Of a stretch of 64,000 nucleotides of DNA, positions 7,487-16,236 are shown piece after piece (the stretch's first letter is position 1; the number at the start of each line of letters is the position of its first letter). The notes under the pieces are model-generated. The model saw only the letters and a program-made list of their open reading frames with translations. It had not been told where the DNA came from and did no database searches. The position numbers and the translations under genes were made by a program. Source of the stretch: Sutcliffiella sp. FSL R7-0096 (GTDB taxonomy: Bacteria; Bacillota; Bacilli; Bacillales; Bacillaceae_I). The DNA lies in the NCBI RefSeq assembly GCF_038595065.1, contig NZ_CP152003.1:166001-230000 (forward strand). The letters run 5' to 3'.

Positions 7487-8409
7487 GTAGTCAAAATCAA
7501 TTATCCATCATTCAAAAAGACATCACGGATGATGTGAACAAGAGCTTAACTAGGTTGCAGGACGATGGATTGGTCCTGCCCCCTAATTACAACGCCAGTA
7601 ATGCGTTAAAGAGTGCTTTTTTCAAACTACAAGAAGTAAAAGATCGAGAAGGTAAGCCAGCATTAAATGTTTGTACAAGAGAATCAATCGCAAACACATT
7701 ATTGGATATGGTTACACAGGGTTTAAGTCCTTCCAAAACACAATGCTACTTCATTGTTTACGGAAATCAATTGCAATTAAACCGTTCCTATTTCGGCACC
7801 CAGGCAGTTCTTAAGCGATTATCGAACGTAAAAGATATTTGGGCAAATGTGATATTTGAAGGAGATGTGTTTGATTACGAGGTTGCAGGTGGTCGTGAAA
7901 AACTATTAAAGCATGAAACAAAATTTCTGAATAGAGACAACGAAATTCTAGGGGCTTACGCAGTTGTTAAAACGAACGAGGACGAAGAGTTATTAACGGT
8001 TATGACTCGTAAAGAAATCGATGCATCATGGGGGCAATCCAAGACTAGTCAAGGAGTACACAAGAAATTCCCACAGGAAATGGCGAAACGAACAGTCATT
8101 AATCGTGCTGCCAAAGCCTTCATAAACACATCTGATGACAGTGATTTACTTGTAGATGCCATCAACCGATCGACAGAAAATGAATATGAAGACGATCGCA
8201 AGGAAGTTAATCCGGAATACGCTGCACAAAAGGAAATTGACCAAAATGCCAATAAAGAGCTCCTTGATGTGAAAGGAAGCAAACCTTTAAAAAAACAACC
8301 CGAAATAATTGATGGCCGAACGGAAAATGACGTAAATCAAAATGGGAAAAATGAAGGGAATCATCAAGAAGAATTATTTGATACCTCACCTAAAGGGCCG
8401 AATTGGTAA
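7483..8409 (+). CDS. recT: RecT-family single-strand annealing protein
   Basis: A 308-residue RecT homologue. The family core covers about residues 20-230 (LPPNYNASNALKSAF, NTLLDMVTQGLSP, CYFIVYGNQLQL, AMKRTV-type segment QEMAKRTVINRAAK), followed by an acidic, disordered tail. RecT anneals complementary single strands and promotes strand exchange in phage recombination; it needs a 5' to 3' exonuclease partner. No RecE/YqaJ exonuclease gene is visible, so the flanking Rad50-like ATPase and MBL-fold protein are the best candidates for that role (inference). Confidence 0.92.
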   Translation: MSSQNQLSIIQKDITDDVNKSLTRLQDDGLVLPPNYNASNALKSAFFKLQEVKDREGKPALNVCTRESIANTLLDMVTQGLSPSKTQCYFIVYGNQLQLNRSYFGTQAVLKRLSNVKDIWANVIFEGDVFDYEVAGGREKLLKHETKFLNRDNEILGAYAVVKTNEDEELLTVMTRKEIDASWGQSKTSQGVHKKFPQEMAKRTVINRAAKAFINTSDDSDLLVDAINRSTENEYEDDRKEVNPEYAAQKEIDQNANKELLDVKGSKPLKKQPEIIDGRTENDVNQNGKNEGNHQEELFDTSPKGPNW

Positions 8410-9110
8410 TGATTGAAATTATAGCACTTGCATCCAGTAGTAAGGGGAACTGTTACCGCGTTACTGACGGTCATACCCCCCTTTTACTGGAGTGCGGTAT
8501 CAACTATCGAGAGATTCAAAAAGGCTTAAATTTTCAAATGTCAGAGGTCGCAGGGTGCTTAATTACACATGAGCATGGCGACCACTGTAAAGCCTTAAAA
8601 GATGTTTTAAAAGCAGGAATAGATTGCTACATGTCAACTGGAACTGCAGGCGCAATTGGAATAAATCATCACCGTATAAAACACGTAAAGGCACAACAGC
8701 CATTTACCGTAGGTACCTGGACGATTTTACCCTTTGATGTTCAACATGATGTGAGTGAGCCATATGGCTTTCTGCTCGTAAATAACGCTGGTGAAAAGCT
8801 TTTATTCGCTACAGATACCTACTACATCAAATACAAGTTCACAGGGCTTACACACATCCTAGTGGAGTGTAACTACTCGATGGAAATATTGAATCAGAAT
8901 ATCTTGGACGGTTCTGTCCCAGCTGTCATGAAAAAACGACTTTTGCATTCTCATTTTAGTCTAGAAAATGTCAAAGAGTTCCTAAATGCAAATGATCTAT
9001 CCAAGGTACAAGAAATATGGCTGCTTCACCTAAGCGATTCCAATAGCGATGAAGTGAAGTTCAAGGAAGAAATTATGGCCCTCACAGGACGTCGGGTATA
9101 TGTCCCATAA
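8409..9110 (+). CDS. MBL-fold metallohydrolase of the recombination operon
   Basis: A 233-residue metallo-beta-lactamase-fold protein. The metal motif HEHGDH is at about residues 54-59, with a later FATDTYY aspartate and LLHLSDSNSD near the C-terminus. ATG 8409 overlaps the recT stop (TAATG); the TTG six bases earlier is less likely. MBL-fold proteins beside RecT are common in phages of Firmicutes and are thought to act as nucleases. The substrate cannot be read from sequence. Confidence 0.85.
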   Translation: MIEIIALASSSKGNCYRVTDGHTPLLLECGINYREIQKGLNFQMSEVAGCLITHEHGDHCKALKDVLKAGIDCYMSTGTAGAIGINHHRIKHVKAQQPFTVGTWTILPFDVQHDVSEPYGFLLVNNAGEKLLFATDTYYIKYKFTGLTHILVECNYSMEILNQNILDGSVPAVMKKRLLHSHFSLENVKEFLNANDLSKVQEIWLLHLSDSNSDEVKFKEEIMALTGRRVYVP

Positions 9111-9294
9111 CATAAAGGTCGTTATTCCATCTTGTTATGTTTGGATGACAGAGGGATTACCGGATCGAGGGAAGTTATTTAAACGTTATGTACAAGGTTA
9201 TATGGCTCTGTACTATCCAGGTTATGAACTAGAAAAGATATCAGGTATGCATGCTCAATTAAGAAAGATACAAGAAAAAGCCAAAGATAGTTAG
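9100..9294 (+). CDS. Phage protein of unknown function (64 aa)
   Basis: A 64-residue protein from ATG 9100, overlapping the end of the MBL gene by 11 nt. It is basic, with several aromatic residues (YVQGYMALYYPGYELEK). No family is recognised. Its gene ends just before the ribosome site of the DnaD-like gene. Confidence 0.65.
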   Translation: MSHNIKVVIPSCYVWMTEGLPDRGKLFKRYVQGYMALYYPGYELEKISGMHAQLRKIQEKAKDS

Positions 9295-9305
9295 GAGGTT
9301 TTTCC

Positions 9306-10238
9306 TTGCAGGGGTACATCAAGGATTTTCGGAAGGAATTAGACAGCTCCATATGGATGATGCCCCCTCTCTATCATAGGACATGGCAGTATCTCAAATA
9401 CAAGGTCAATCATCATGAGAATACTATACCGATGCGAGATGGTAGCTTCTTAACCATAAAAGCTGGTCAGCATCTTACATCGGTACGAGATATTGCGAAA
9501 AACATTGGTTGGTATGAGGGGGTGAAATGGAAAGAACCAAATCCCAAAACCATTTCCACCATTTTGAACTGGTTCGAAAGTAACAGCATGATTGTAATAG
9601 ATAAAGGTAAGGGTAACAGGCAGTACACACTCATAACGTTGTTAAATTGGGATTTGTACCAGTCAAATGATGTTGAGGGTAACAGTAAGGTAACAGCTAG
9701 GGAACACCTCGTGGATATAAACAAGAATGATAAAGAATGTATTAAGAATGATAAAGATATTGCTGCTGCTAATAACGCACATGCAAACGAAGAAAGTGAC
9801 GGGGTGCTTACGACCGGCCAAAAGGGTGACTCAGTGCCATCTGAGGAAATATCACAAACTTCGGAGCAAGCAATAAAAGCCATTCTTAATCGTTTTATCC
9901 AGCTACGGGCATACGGGTTTGATTTCTCCCCTGCAGATGAAAATGCAGCATACGAAATTGTAAACGGGGGTGTCCCTCTAGAAGAGGCGTTACTTTACCT
10001 CAAAGAAAGATTTGATACTTACAAACCTAAACACTCAAGAGATCGGATAAACAGCCTTTCTTACTGTGTGGGCTATGTCTTGGACAAGCATCAGCAAATA
10101 ATAGACTCTCAAAAACTAGCGAAAAGGAGGATACAGGATGGCAACACAAACCATGGAAGAGATACTCAGGAAGCTCCAGATAAAGACAACTCAATTACTG
10201 GAGGAAGAGTCGGATGGCTCCGCAAATCAAACGTATGA
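9306..10238 (+). CDS. DnaD-like phage replication initiator
   Basis: A 310-residue protein starting at TTG 9306 (TTAGGAGGTTTTTCC upstream). The N-terminal winged helix (about 10-125: LYHRTWQYLKYKVNH, TSVRDIAKNIGW, TISTILNWFESNSMI) is that of phage replication proteins of the O/DnaD type. A polar linker (about 130-195) leads to a helical C-terminal region. These proteins bind the phage origin and recruit the helicase loader, which is the next gene. The 3' end overlaps that gene by 101 nt in another frame. Confidence 0.85.
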   Translation: MQGYIKDFRKELDSSIWMMPPLYHRTWQYLKYKVNHHENTIPMRDGSFLTIKAGQHLTSVRDIAKNIGWYEGVKWKEPNPKTISTILNWFESNSMIVIDKGKGNRQYTLITLLNWDLYQSNDVEGNSKVTAREHLVDINKNDKECIKNDKDIAAANNAHANEESDGVLTTGQKGDSVPSEEISQTSEQAIKAILNRFIQLRAYGFDFSPADENAAYEIVNGGVPLEEALLYLKERFDTYKPKHSRDRINSLSYCVGYVLDKHQQIIDSQKLAKRRIQDGNTNHGRDTQEAPDKDNSITGGRVGWLRKSNV

Positions 10239-10965
10239 ATGCACTAAATGCAAGGATCAAACCGGATATATCGGTATCGATAATGGCAAGGAAGTATGGA
10301 TCCGTTGTACTTGCATTACTTGGAGAAGGGTTAAGCGCCTGATGAAATCGAGTGAAATTACAGAAGAGTTTAAGCGGCTCGGTTTTCAAAACTTCAAAAT
10401 AGATGATAAACCGGATGTGATCAAGGATGCCTACGAATGTTCAAGGATGTACTATCAATCCTTCGATTCTATTAAAAACAACAGAAATAATAGCATTGGA
10501 TTACTAGGACAGCCGGGAGCTGGAAAGACTCATTTGCTTATGGCTATTGCTAATAACTTGCTTCAAAAAAAACATATTCCGGTTCTGTATTTTCCTTTCG
10601 TAGAAGGGTTCGGGGATTTAAAGGACGATTTTGATGCTCTTGAGGATAAGCTAGGAAGAATGAAAACGGTAGATGTCTTGTTTATTGATGATTTATTCAA
10701 ACCGGTTTCTGTACAAACTAAAGAAGGACGTAAGAGGAAACCACGGGCCACAGAATGGCAGGTTGAACAGATGTATGCAGTGATTAACTACAGATATCTA
10801 AACCATTTGCCGATTATGGTGTCATCAGAACTAACAGTAGACGAGCTTTGCGACATCGATGAAGCTTTAGGCACTCGAATCTATCAAATGTGTCAAGACT
10901 ATACCGTAGTTATCAAAGGTGATCGCAAGCAGCTAAATCATAGATTAGTAGGTGCGCCAGCCTAG
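10138..10965 (+). CDS. DnaC-like helicase loader ATPase
   Basis: A 275-residue AAA+ protein. An N-terminal zinc motif (CTKC at about 36-39, CTC near 60) is followed by Walker A GQPGAGKTH (about 123-131), Walker B VLFIDDLFKP (about 180-189) and an arginine-containing C-terminal segment (ALGTRIYQM). This is the DnaC/DnaI type that loads the host replicative helicase. ATG 10138 has GGAGGATACAG before it, inside the end of the initiator gene. Confidence 0.9.
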   Translation: MATQTMEEILRKLQIKTTQLLEEESDGSANQTYECTKCKDQTGYIGIDNGKEVWIRCTCITWRRVKRLMKSSEITEEFKRLGFQNFKIDDKPDVIKDAYECSRMYYQSFDSIKNNRNNSIGLLGQPGAGKTHLLMAIANNLLQKKHIPVLYFPFVEGFGDLKDDFDALEDKLGRMKTVDVLFIDDLFKPVSVQTKEGRKRKPRATEWQVEQMYAVINYRYLNHLPIMVSSELTVDELCDIDEALGTRIYQMCQDYTVVIKGDRKQLNHRLVGAPA

Positions 10966-10978
10966 GAAGGAGGTTGAA

Positions 10979-11170
10979 ATGAGTACATTGCTTAGAAAAA
11001 AGCGTCAAGAGAGAAGGGATTACTTGATGCACCAGTTAAAGCGTCATGGCGTTTCAAAATCCTACGAAGGTTCAGACTTGAAAACTATCAATCTATCAGA
11101 ACTGGAAAGGATCCATATCAAAGTGAAATGCGATTTTGGTAGGGAGTTATCCAAGGAGGAAAACAAGTGA
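10979..11170 (+). CDS. Small basic phage protein (63 aa)
   Basis: A 63-residue basic, helical protein, ATG 10979 with AGGAAGGAGG. The stretch LMHQLKRHGVSKSYEGSDL followed by LSELERIHIKVK faintly resembles small Fur-regulated basic proteins, but this is weak. The stop overlaps the GTG start of the RusA gene. Confidence 0.68.
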   Translation: MSTLLRKKRQERRDYLMHQLKRHGVSKSYEGSDLKTINLSELERIHIKVKCDFGRELSKEENK

Positions 11171-11607
11171 CAATTACCTTTACTGTTTACGGCGAGCCGG
11201 TTGCCCAAGGGAGACCACGGGCTTCCACGGTTCATGGAAAAGTTAGAATGTATGATCCTGCAAAGTCCAAAGACTTTAAAAAGTACGTGAGATTAGTGGC
11301 CTCACAGCATCGTCCAACTCTGTTGTTAGAAGGACCCTTAAAAATGCATGTGGTGATTTATAAACCAAGCTTGAAAAGTTTTAGCAAGAAAAAGGCTGCG
11401 GCTGCTGAAAGGGGTGAGTTGAGACCGGTCACAAAACCAGATGTCGATAACTATGTGAAAGCAATCAAGGACGCTTGTAACAAGGTTATATGGAACGATG
11501 ACAGCCAGGTAGTGGATCTATACATAAGCAAATATTATAGTGCCACTCCGAGGGTGGAAATACTTGTGGAGCCCTTAGAAAAACAGAATACGCAATTATC
11601 CCTGTAG
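11167..11607 (+). CDS. RusA-type Holliday junction resolvase
   Basis: A 146-residue RusA-family endonuclease that resolves four-way junctions. Recognisable pieces are GEPVAQGRPRAS near the N-terminus, TKPDVDNYVKAIKDA (about 93-107, with the catalytic aspartates) and VIWNDDSQVVDL (about 111-122, the second acidic cluster). The start is GTG 11167, overlapping the previous stop, with CCAAGGAGG upstream. It fits the recombination and packaging needs of the phage. Confidence 0.92.
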   Translation: MTITFTVYGEPVAQGRPRASTVHGKVRMYDPAKSKDFKKYVRLVASQHRPTLLLEGPLKMHVVIYKPSLKSFSKKKAAAAERGELRPVTKPDVDNYVKAIKDACNKVIWNDDSQVVDLYISKYYSATPRVEILVEPLEKQNTQLSL

Positions 11608-11618
11608 GAGGTTAGAAC

Positions 11619-11987
11619 ATGTCAAACATTATAGATTTAAATAACTTTTCGGAAGGAGCACTAGCAGAACGGTTCAACGAAGAGCTCCAAAAAATTCTGG
11701 AGAACATTGCTGATCCTAATACAGATGCAAAGAAGGTTAGAAAGCTAACCCTAACAGTTAGCTTAAAAGCTGATGATAAGCGGGATGTTGTACTGACTAG
11801 TGTCGTAGCAAAGTCCACACTGGCACCGGCTAAGGAAATCGAGGCTAAGTTGATAATGGACCTTGATGTTAAAGGGAAAGTCACTGGGGCGGAATTAAAG
11901 TCCGGAATTAAAGGACAAACCTATATTACTGATGATGGAGAAGTAGAGTCCGACCGTGGCGAGAAAATAGTAAGTTTCCGTAACTAA
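11619..11987 (+). CDS. Phage replication terminator-like protein
   Basis: A 122-residue acidic protein. It begins MSNIIDLNNFSEGALAERFN and has NIADPNTDAKKVRKLTLTV and an alternating beta-strand region. Close relatives in Bacillus prophages are usually annotated as replication terminator protein; I know of no direct functional proof for this group. Ribosome site GTAGGAGGTTAG. Confidence 0.7.
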   Translation: MSNIIDLNNFSEGALAERFNEELQKILENIADPNTDAKKVRKLTLTVSLKADDKRDVVLTSVVAKSTLAPAKEIEAKLIMDLDVKGKVTGAELKSGIKGQTYITDDGEVESDRGEKIVSFRN

Positions 11988-12012
11988 AAACCATAACAAG
12001 GAGGAATGTACG

Positions 12013-12720
12013 ATGATTAGAGAAGCAATTGAATACATTGTAGATTTAGGAAACACACGTAAAGAAATGATTGATGGTCAAGTTTATACTACGCAGAGAA
12101 TGCACTTGGTCCCGGAAGCAGTAGCTACCTCATTGCAAGTTCGTAGTCTGTCAGGATTGGTTGAATACCTTCAGTCAGATTTTGACACGGAAGATCCACT
12201 CATGATTCATGTGGTGAGTCCTACAGAGGTAGTGGTATTCGATACCCTTAACCGTGATTTTAACCGAAATGAATTGATTAGGGCAAAAGCAATGATACCA
12301 TCTATAACTTTTGACCGTTGGTATGATGCGGAAGATTTCAACATCAAATTACAGTCGGTATTTGTAAAGAATGATGATCGAGATGTCATGTTGAAAGTGG
12401 TAGGAAACATTAAAGAAGAAGCCGTAAATACTGTCGGTGACGATGGCGTCTCTCAATCTGTCGTGGCAAAAACTGGAGTAGCAAGTGTGGGCAATGTTCT
12501 TGTTCCTAACCCTGTGTTATTAAAGCCATACAGAACGTTTGTAGAGGTTGATCAACCAGCTAGTGATTTTATTTTCAGAATGAAATCAGGTCCAAGTTGT
12601 GCATTGTTTGAAGCTGATGGAGGGGCATGGAAAGTCCAAGCTATGAAGAATATCAAAGATTACCTCCAGGTTGCTTTAATAAAGGAATTTGAAACTGGCA
12701 AACTTGTCATTATTGCTTAG
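12013..12720 (+). CDS. Conserved phage protein, resembles YfdQ/DUF2303
   Basis: A 235-residue protein. The C-terminal pattern KPYRTFVEVDQPASDFIFRM, LFEADGG and AMKNIKDYL is that of the YfdQ (DUF2303) group of phage proteins of unknown role. It follows the terminator-like protein gene directly, as in related prophages. The ribosome site is AAGGAGGAATGTACG. Confidence in the gene is high and in the family moderate. Confidence 0.75.
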   Translation: MIREAIEYIVDLGNTRKEMIDGQVYTTQRMHLVPEAVATSLQVRSLSGLVEYLQSDFDTEDPLMIHVVSPTEVVVFDTLNRDFNRNELIRAKAMIPSITFDRWYDAEDFNIKLQSVFVKNDDRDVMLKVVGNIKEEAVNTVGDDGVSQSVVAKTGVASVGNVLVPNPVLLKPYRTFVEVDQPASDFIFRMKSGPSCALFEADGGAWKVQAMKNIKDYLQVALIKEFETGKLVIIA

Positions 12721-12728
12721 ATCATCAG

Positions 12729-12932
12729 ATGAACGTCATTATTGCTGACGATCGACCGGAATGGATGAAAAAAGAAGACAGGGTGACAGCGTGTCAATCA
12801 CGCTGCTCCCAATATAGAAAATGTGCAAGTCGATATGGAACGGACTGTAAGAAGCTAGGTGGCACGGAAATACCAAAGATACGCCAAGGAAGAAGGCGAG
12901 GAGATGTTGCAAGGAATTTGCGTAAAAGCTGA
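12729..12932 (+). CDS. Small cysteine-containing phage protein
   Basis: A 67-residue protein with four Cys (CQSRCSQYRKC and a later DCKK) spaced as in a small zinc-binding unit, and a basic tail. ATG 12729 lacks a clear Shine-Dalgarno site and lies 8 nt after the preceding stop, so translation may be coupled. It overlaps the next gene by 29 nt. Confidence 0.6.
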   Translation: MNVIIADDRPEWMKKEDRVTACQSRCSQYRKCASRYGTDCKKLGGTEIPKIRQGRRRGDVARNLRKS

Positions 12933-13356
12933 TAGCGCTGACGTGCTGTCTAAGGGAGAGAATTACTATCTCTTTCCGAATGGTCCAGAACATTACTATG
13001 TATCGAAATACCCTAATCAGGGAGCCCACAAGGGATGCTATCACGCAGAGAGATTCCAATTAAAACACAACGAGATAGAAATACATAAGGACAAGTTATA
13101 CTCTGCGGAGTTGATTTATACGGAACCGGGTTACAGTACTAAACTTTTTCAGAGATATATTATAAGGCCAAGCAAAACTCATTGCTACTTTTACAAGGAC
13201 GCAGAGCAACAGAAGTTAATGGGTTGCTATCCAAAAGAATGGTTTAAGGATTTTGAAGAAATAGAAAGTGTAGTTGAAAGTGAACAAGCAGATGTTTCAG
13301 AGTTTGAAAATCAAGAAGATAAGCCCGAAATGATGGAGCAACTAAGCCTTTTCTAA
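12904..13356 (+). CDS. Phage protein of unknown function (150 aa)
   Basis: A 150-residue protein. ATG 12904 with GGCGAGGAG is preferred to the GTG 45 bases earlier. The sequence is aromatic-rich and beta-like (GENYYLFPNGPEHYYVSKYP), with an acidic C-terminus ending QLSLF. That tail resembles a beta-clamp-binding motif (QLxLF), so interaction with DnaN is possible; this is inference. Confidence 0.7.
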   Translation: MLQGICVKADSADVLSKGENYYLFPNGPEHYYVSKYPNQGAHKGCYHAERFQLKHNEIEIHKDKLYSAELIYTEPGYSTKLFQRYIIRPSKTHCYFYKDAEQQKLMGCYPKEWFKDFEEIESVVESEQADVSEFENQEDKPEMMEQLSLF

Positions 13357-13393
13357 CTGGAATTGAAATCAATATGGAGAAAGAGGGTAACCA

Positions 13394-13777
13394 ATGATGC
13401 CAAGAGTGGTTGAGTTTCGCGGAATGGACGTTACGACTGGTGATTGGGTATATGGTAATCTCGTCAAACTTGGAACTGGATCTCATTACATCATTCCACA
13501 AAACTTTATAGGAAACAATGTTCCGCAAACGTTGGTGGATATAGAGACTATCGGCCAGTATACGAGAATGGAAGATAAGAAAGAAAAGAAGGTATTCGAA
13601 GGAGACATAATTTGGTCGGTTACTACAATCATTAAAACCGGACAGAAAATCGAGTCCATTGAAGTAATAAACGACATACGTTTTGTGGATGAACTATTCC
13701 AATGTGACGAATTTGTCGTAGTTGGAAATATCCATGAGCATCCTCATTTACTTGAAACAGAAGGAGAACAGTCATGA
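13394..13777 (+). CDS. YopX family protein
   Basis: A 127-residue YopX-family protein. It has the family marks FRGMDVTTGDWVYGN at the start, VDIETIGQYTRMEDKKEKKV in the middle with FEGDII, and VVGNIHEHPHLLE at the end. The family is widespread in phages of Firmicutes and its function is unknown. The stop overlaps the next start (ATGA). Confidence 0.88.
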   Translation: MMPRVVEFRGMDVTTGDWVYGNLVKLGTGSHYIIPQNFIGNNVPQTLVDIETIGQYTRMEDKKEKKVFEGDIIWSVTTIIKTGQKIESIEVINDIRFVDELFQCDEFVVVGNIHEHPHLLETEGEQS

Positions 13778-14124
13778 GTTCAGGAGAATCACTTTTTCTA
13801 GAGAAACAGCAACTTAAAGTAGGGGATTGGGCCCACATAACAAGGATTAGTAATGGATTTAATCCAAGAGCCTATGGATCTCGGGGTTTTATAATGGCAA
13901 TTGATCAAAAAGATAACACTGCCGAAGTATTATTTTTAAAACATGGAAGTGGAATGGACATCAGGGAATTAATATGGATCAGTCTCGAGGACCTTTCAGA
14001 GGTGGATTCTAGTTTAGAAGGTGAAGATATTCATACTTTAATAGATATGGCCCTAGCTACAAACGACAAAGAATGGTTCCAGGAGCTTACTGGAAGGTTA
14101 CAGAAGGAGTTGATTGGCTGGTGA
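13774..14124 (+). CDS. Phage protein of unknown function (116 aa)
   Basis: A 116-residue protein that starts in the stop of the yopX-like gene. The first half looks like a small beta-barrel (VGDWAHITRI, RGFIMAIDQKDNTAEVLFLK), the second is acidic and helical. No family is recognised. Confidence 0.7.
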   Translation: MSSGESLFLEKQQLKVGDWAHITRISNGFNPRAYGSRGFIMAIDQKDNTAEVLFLKHGSGMDIRELIWISLEDLSEVDSSLEGEDIHTLIDMALATNDKEWFQELTGRLQKELIGW

Positions 14125-14348
14125 AAGCTACAATGCAGCTGAAGGCTGAACAGTATATGGCTATGGCCGTCGGCATGTTTCAAAATGAAGGATTTTCAAA
14201 AGCGGAGATATCAGCTATGTGTAACGGATATTTTGAGAAATTTAAGCGTGACAAGCAAGCTCAAAAGAATTACTCCACTGCGAAAGAAAGAGATCCTTTC
14301 TATGAAGTGAATGGGAATGTGATTAAGGCTACTTTTGGGGGAAAGTGA
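14121..14348 (+). CDS. Small helical phage protein (75 aa)
   Basis: A 75-residue protein with GTG 14121 overlapping the preceding stop (GTGA). AAGGAG lies 12 nt upstream, which is rather far, so reinitiation is likely. It is basic and helical, with one Cys. No family is recognised. Confidence 0.6.
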   Translation: MKATMQLKAEQYMAMAVGMFQNEGFSKAEISAMCNGYFEKFKRDKQAQKNYSTAKERDPFYEVNGNVIKATFGGK

Positions 14349-14381
14349 ACATTTCATCAATATACGGAAGGAGGAGTTTAT

Positions 14382-14654
14382 GTGATTGAGGGATCAGTTC
14401 AAATATCTATTAAAGATTTTGATAAATTACGTGAAGAATCGAAACGCCTGGACTTGTTAATAAAATCCCTTCATAGGTGCGTTGCTAATGTTGAGGATAA
14501 AGAAACAGAGGAAGGCAGTGACGAATGGATTCAGATTATAGAAGTTGATGCAAAGACTGTTGCAAGGTTAGCTGCTGAATATGCAGATGTAGAAGAAATA
14601 CGGGACGTAGACATAATAAAGTTGGTAAACGTGGAATCTTTAGAAACAAAATAA
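14382..14654 (+). CDS. Acidic phage protein of unknown function (90 aa)
   Basis: A 90-residue acidic protein from GTG 14382, with GGAAGGAGGAG upstream. It is likely helical (FDKLREESKRLDLLIKSLHR). An inverted repeat, AACCTCTG / CAGAGGTT at 14657-14680, follows the stop but lacks a T tract, so it may be a weak terminator. Confidence 0.68.
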   Translation: MIEGSVQISIKDFDKLREESKRLDLLIKSLHRCVANVEDKETEEGSDEWIQIIEVDAKTVARLAAEYADVEEIRDVDIIKLVNVESLETK

Positions 14655-14734
14655 AAAACCTCTGAGAAAACCCAGAGGTTAAGCCAGAATCTCTTCTAGC
14701 ACGCCAAGGCTATTATATCATAGGAGGGGTTCTG

Positions 14735-14914
14735 GTGCACTTAGATATAGAGAAAATGACCGCAGTAATTGATCTAATGAATAACAAAAAAATGTATGTC
14801 GTGAAAGACGGTAGATTAATAGAGCATGACCTTCCTGATTATGGCGAGATAAACGTTGTTGTTTTTGATGGGAAGGTTGACCGATTAGAAACTTTATTGA
14901 AAAAGAAAATATAA
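14735..14914 (+). CDS. XtrA/YqaO-like small phage protein
   Basis: A 59-residue protein from GTG 14735 with TAGGAGGGG. The pattern VKDGRLIEHDLPDYGEINVV, then FDGKVDRLE, matches the small XtrA (PBSX) / YqaO (skin) proteins, whose function is unknown. The position shortly after rusA also fits those prophages. Confidence 0.68.
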   Translation: MHLDIEKMTAVIDLMNNKKMYVVKDGRLIEHDLPDYGEINVVVFDGKVDRLETLLKKKI

Positions 14915-14962
14915 ATTTGAACAAGGCAGCTGCTGGAATCATTGTTTTAGAAGGGAGTGAAC

Positions 14963-16216
14963 GTGTTGCAACTAGACTTGTTTAGAGAAATCATAGTCGA
15001 CAACTTTGCGGGTGGTGGCGGTGCCTCAACCGGTATTGAGATGGCGACGGGATTATCGGTTGATATCGCAATTAATCATGATCCAGCTGCTATTGCTATG
15101 CACAAGGCAAACCACCCTGATACAGAGCATTATTGTGAATCGGTGTGGGAGGTAGATCCGAAAGAAGCAGTCAAAGGAAGGAAAGTTGGGTTGGCATGGT
15201 TCAGCCCTGATTGCACTCATCATTCAAAGGCGAAGGGTGGAAAACCGGTAAAACAAGAAATAAGGGGTCTTGCATGGATAGCTGTTAAATGGGCAATTGC
15301 GGTAAAGCCGAGGGTCATCATGTTGGAAAACGTTGAAGAATTTAAAGATTGGTGTCCGTTGGATGAAAGAGGTAAACCATTAAGGGATTTAAAAGGAGTG
15401 ACCTTCAAAAGCTTTGTCAAAGCTCTTGAGTCATTAGGATATGAAGTTCAGTTTAAAGAGTTGCAAGCTTGCGATTACGGGGCACCGACAATCAGAAAGA
15501 GGTTCTTTATGGTTGCCCGTTGCGATGGGAAGAAAATTGTCTGGCCAGAACCGACTCATGGAGATCCTAAAAGTCCTGCAATTCAGTTGGGAAGAATAAA
15601 GCCGTGGAGGACATCCGGAGAGATTATCGATTGGTCTATAGGAACGCCCTCAATTTTTGACAGAAAAAGACCATTGGTCCCTAATACACTGAAGAGGATT
15701 CAAAAAGGTCTTGAAAAGTTTGTTCTACAAGAAGAAAACCCATTCATGGTACCAGAAGAACACAAAGCAGCGTTCATAATTAGTTATTATACGGAGCAAA
15801 CCGGACGTGAAGTGAGAGGGTTATCGTTAAATACTCCCCTTCATACTATTACGGCCGGAGGTAATCGATTCGGACTGGTAATAGCTTTTCTTACTAAATA
15901 TTACGGCCAAGGAGTCGGACAAGGTTTGAACGAACCATTACACACCATAACTACCAGAGACCGATTTGGTCTTGTAGCTGTTAAGTCAAATGGCTATGCG
16001 ATAAGCGATATTGGTTTAAGAATGCTACAACCTCATGAGTTGTATGCAGGACAAGGGTTCCCAGGCAACTATATTTATGAAATAGGTAAAAAGACAGATC
16101 AAATCAAAAGAGTAGGGAATTCTGTTCCCCCACCATTTGCTGATGCATTAGTAAGAGCAAACTTACCTGAATATTGCGTCCAAGATACAAGATATAAAAG
16201 TGCAGTAGCCAATTAA
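14963..16216 (+). CDS. DNA (cytosine-5) methyltransferase, orphan
   Basis: A 417-residue C5-MTase. Motif I is DNFAGGGGASTGIE. Motif IV is SPDCTHHSKAKGG, with the catalytic Cys preceded by Asp instead of the usual Pro. Motif VI is MLENVEEF, motif VIII APTIRKRFF, and motif X GNSVPPPFADAL. The target-recognition region lies between about 200 and 340. GTG 14963 fits the ribosome site AAGGGAGTG better than GTG 14957. No restriction gene is nearby, so it probably protects phage DNA from host restriction. Confidence 0.92.
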   Translation: MLQLDLFREIIVDNFAGGGGASTGIEMATGLSVDIAINHDPAAIAMHKANHPDTEHYCESVWEVDPKEAVKGRKVGLAWFSPDCTHHSKAKGGKPVKQEIRGLAWIAVKWAIAVKPRVIMLENVEEFKDWCPLDERGKPLRDLKGVTFKSFVKALESLGYEVQFKELQACDYGAPTIRKRFFMVARCDGKKIVWPEPTHGDPKSPAIQLGRIKPWRTSGEIIDWSIGTPSIFDRKRPLVPNTLKRIQKGLEKFVLQEENPFMVPEEHKAAFIISYYTEQTGREVRGLSLNTPLHTITAGGNRFGLVIAFLTKYYGQGVGQGLNEPLHTITTRDRFGLVAVKSNGYAISDIGLRMLQPHELYAGQGFPGNYIYEIGKKTDQIKRVGNSVPPPFADALVRANLPEYCVQDTRYKSAVAN

Positions 16217-16236
16217 TTTCAAAAGGAGAGGATCAA

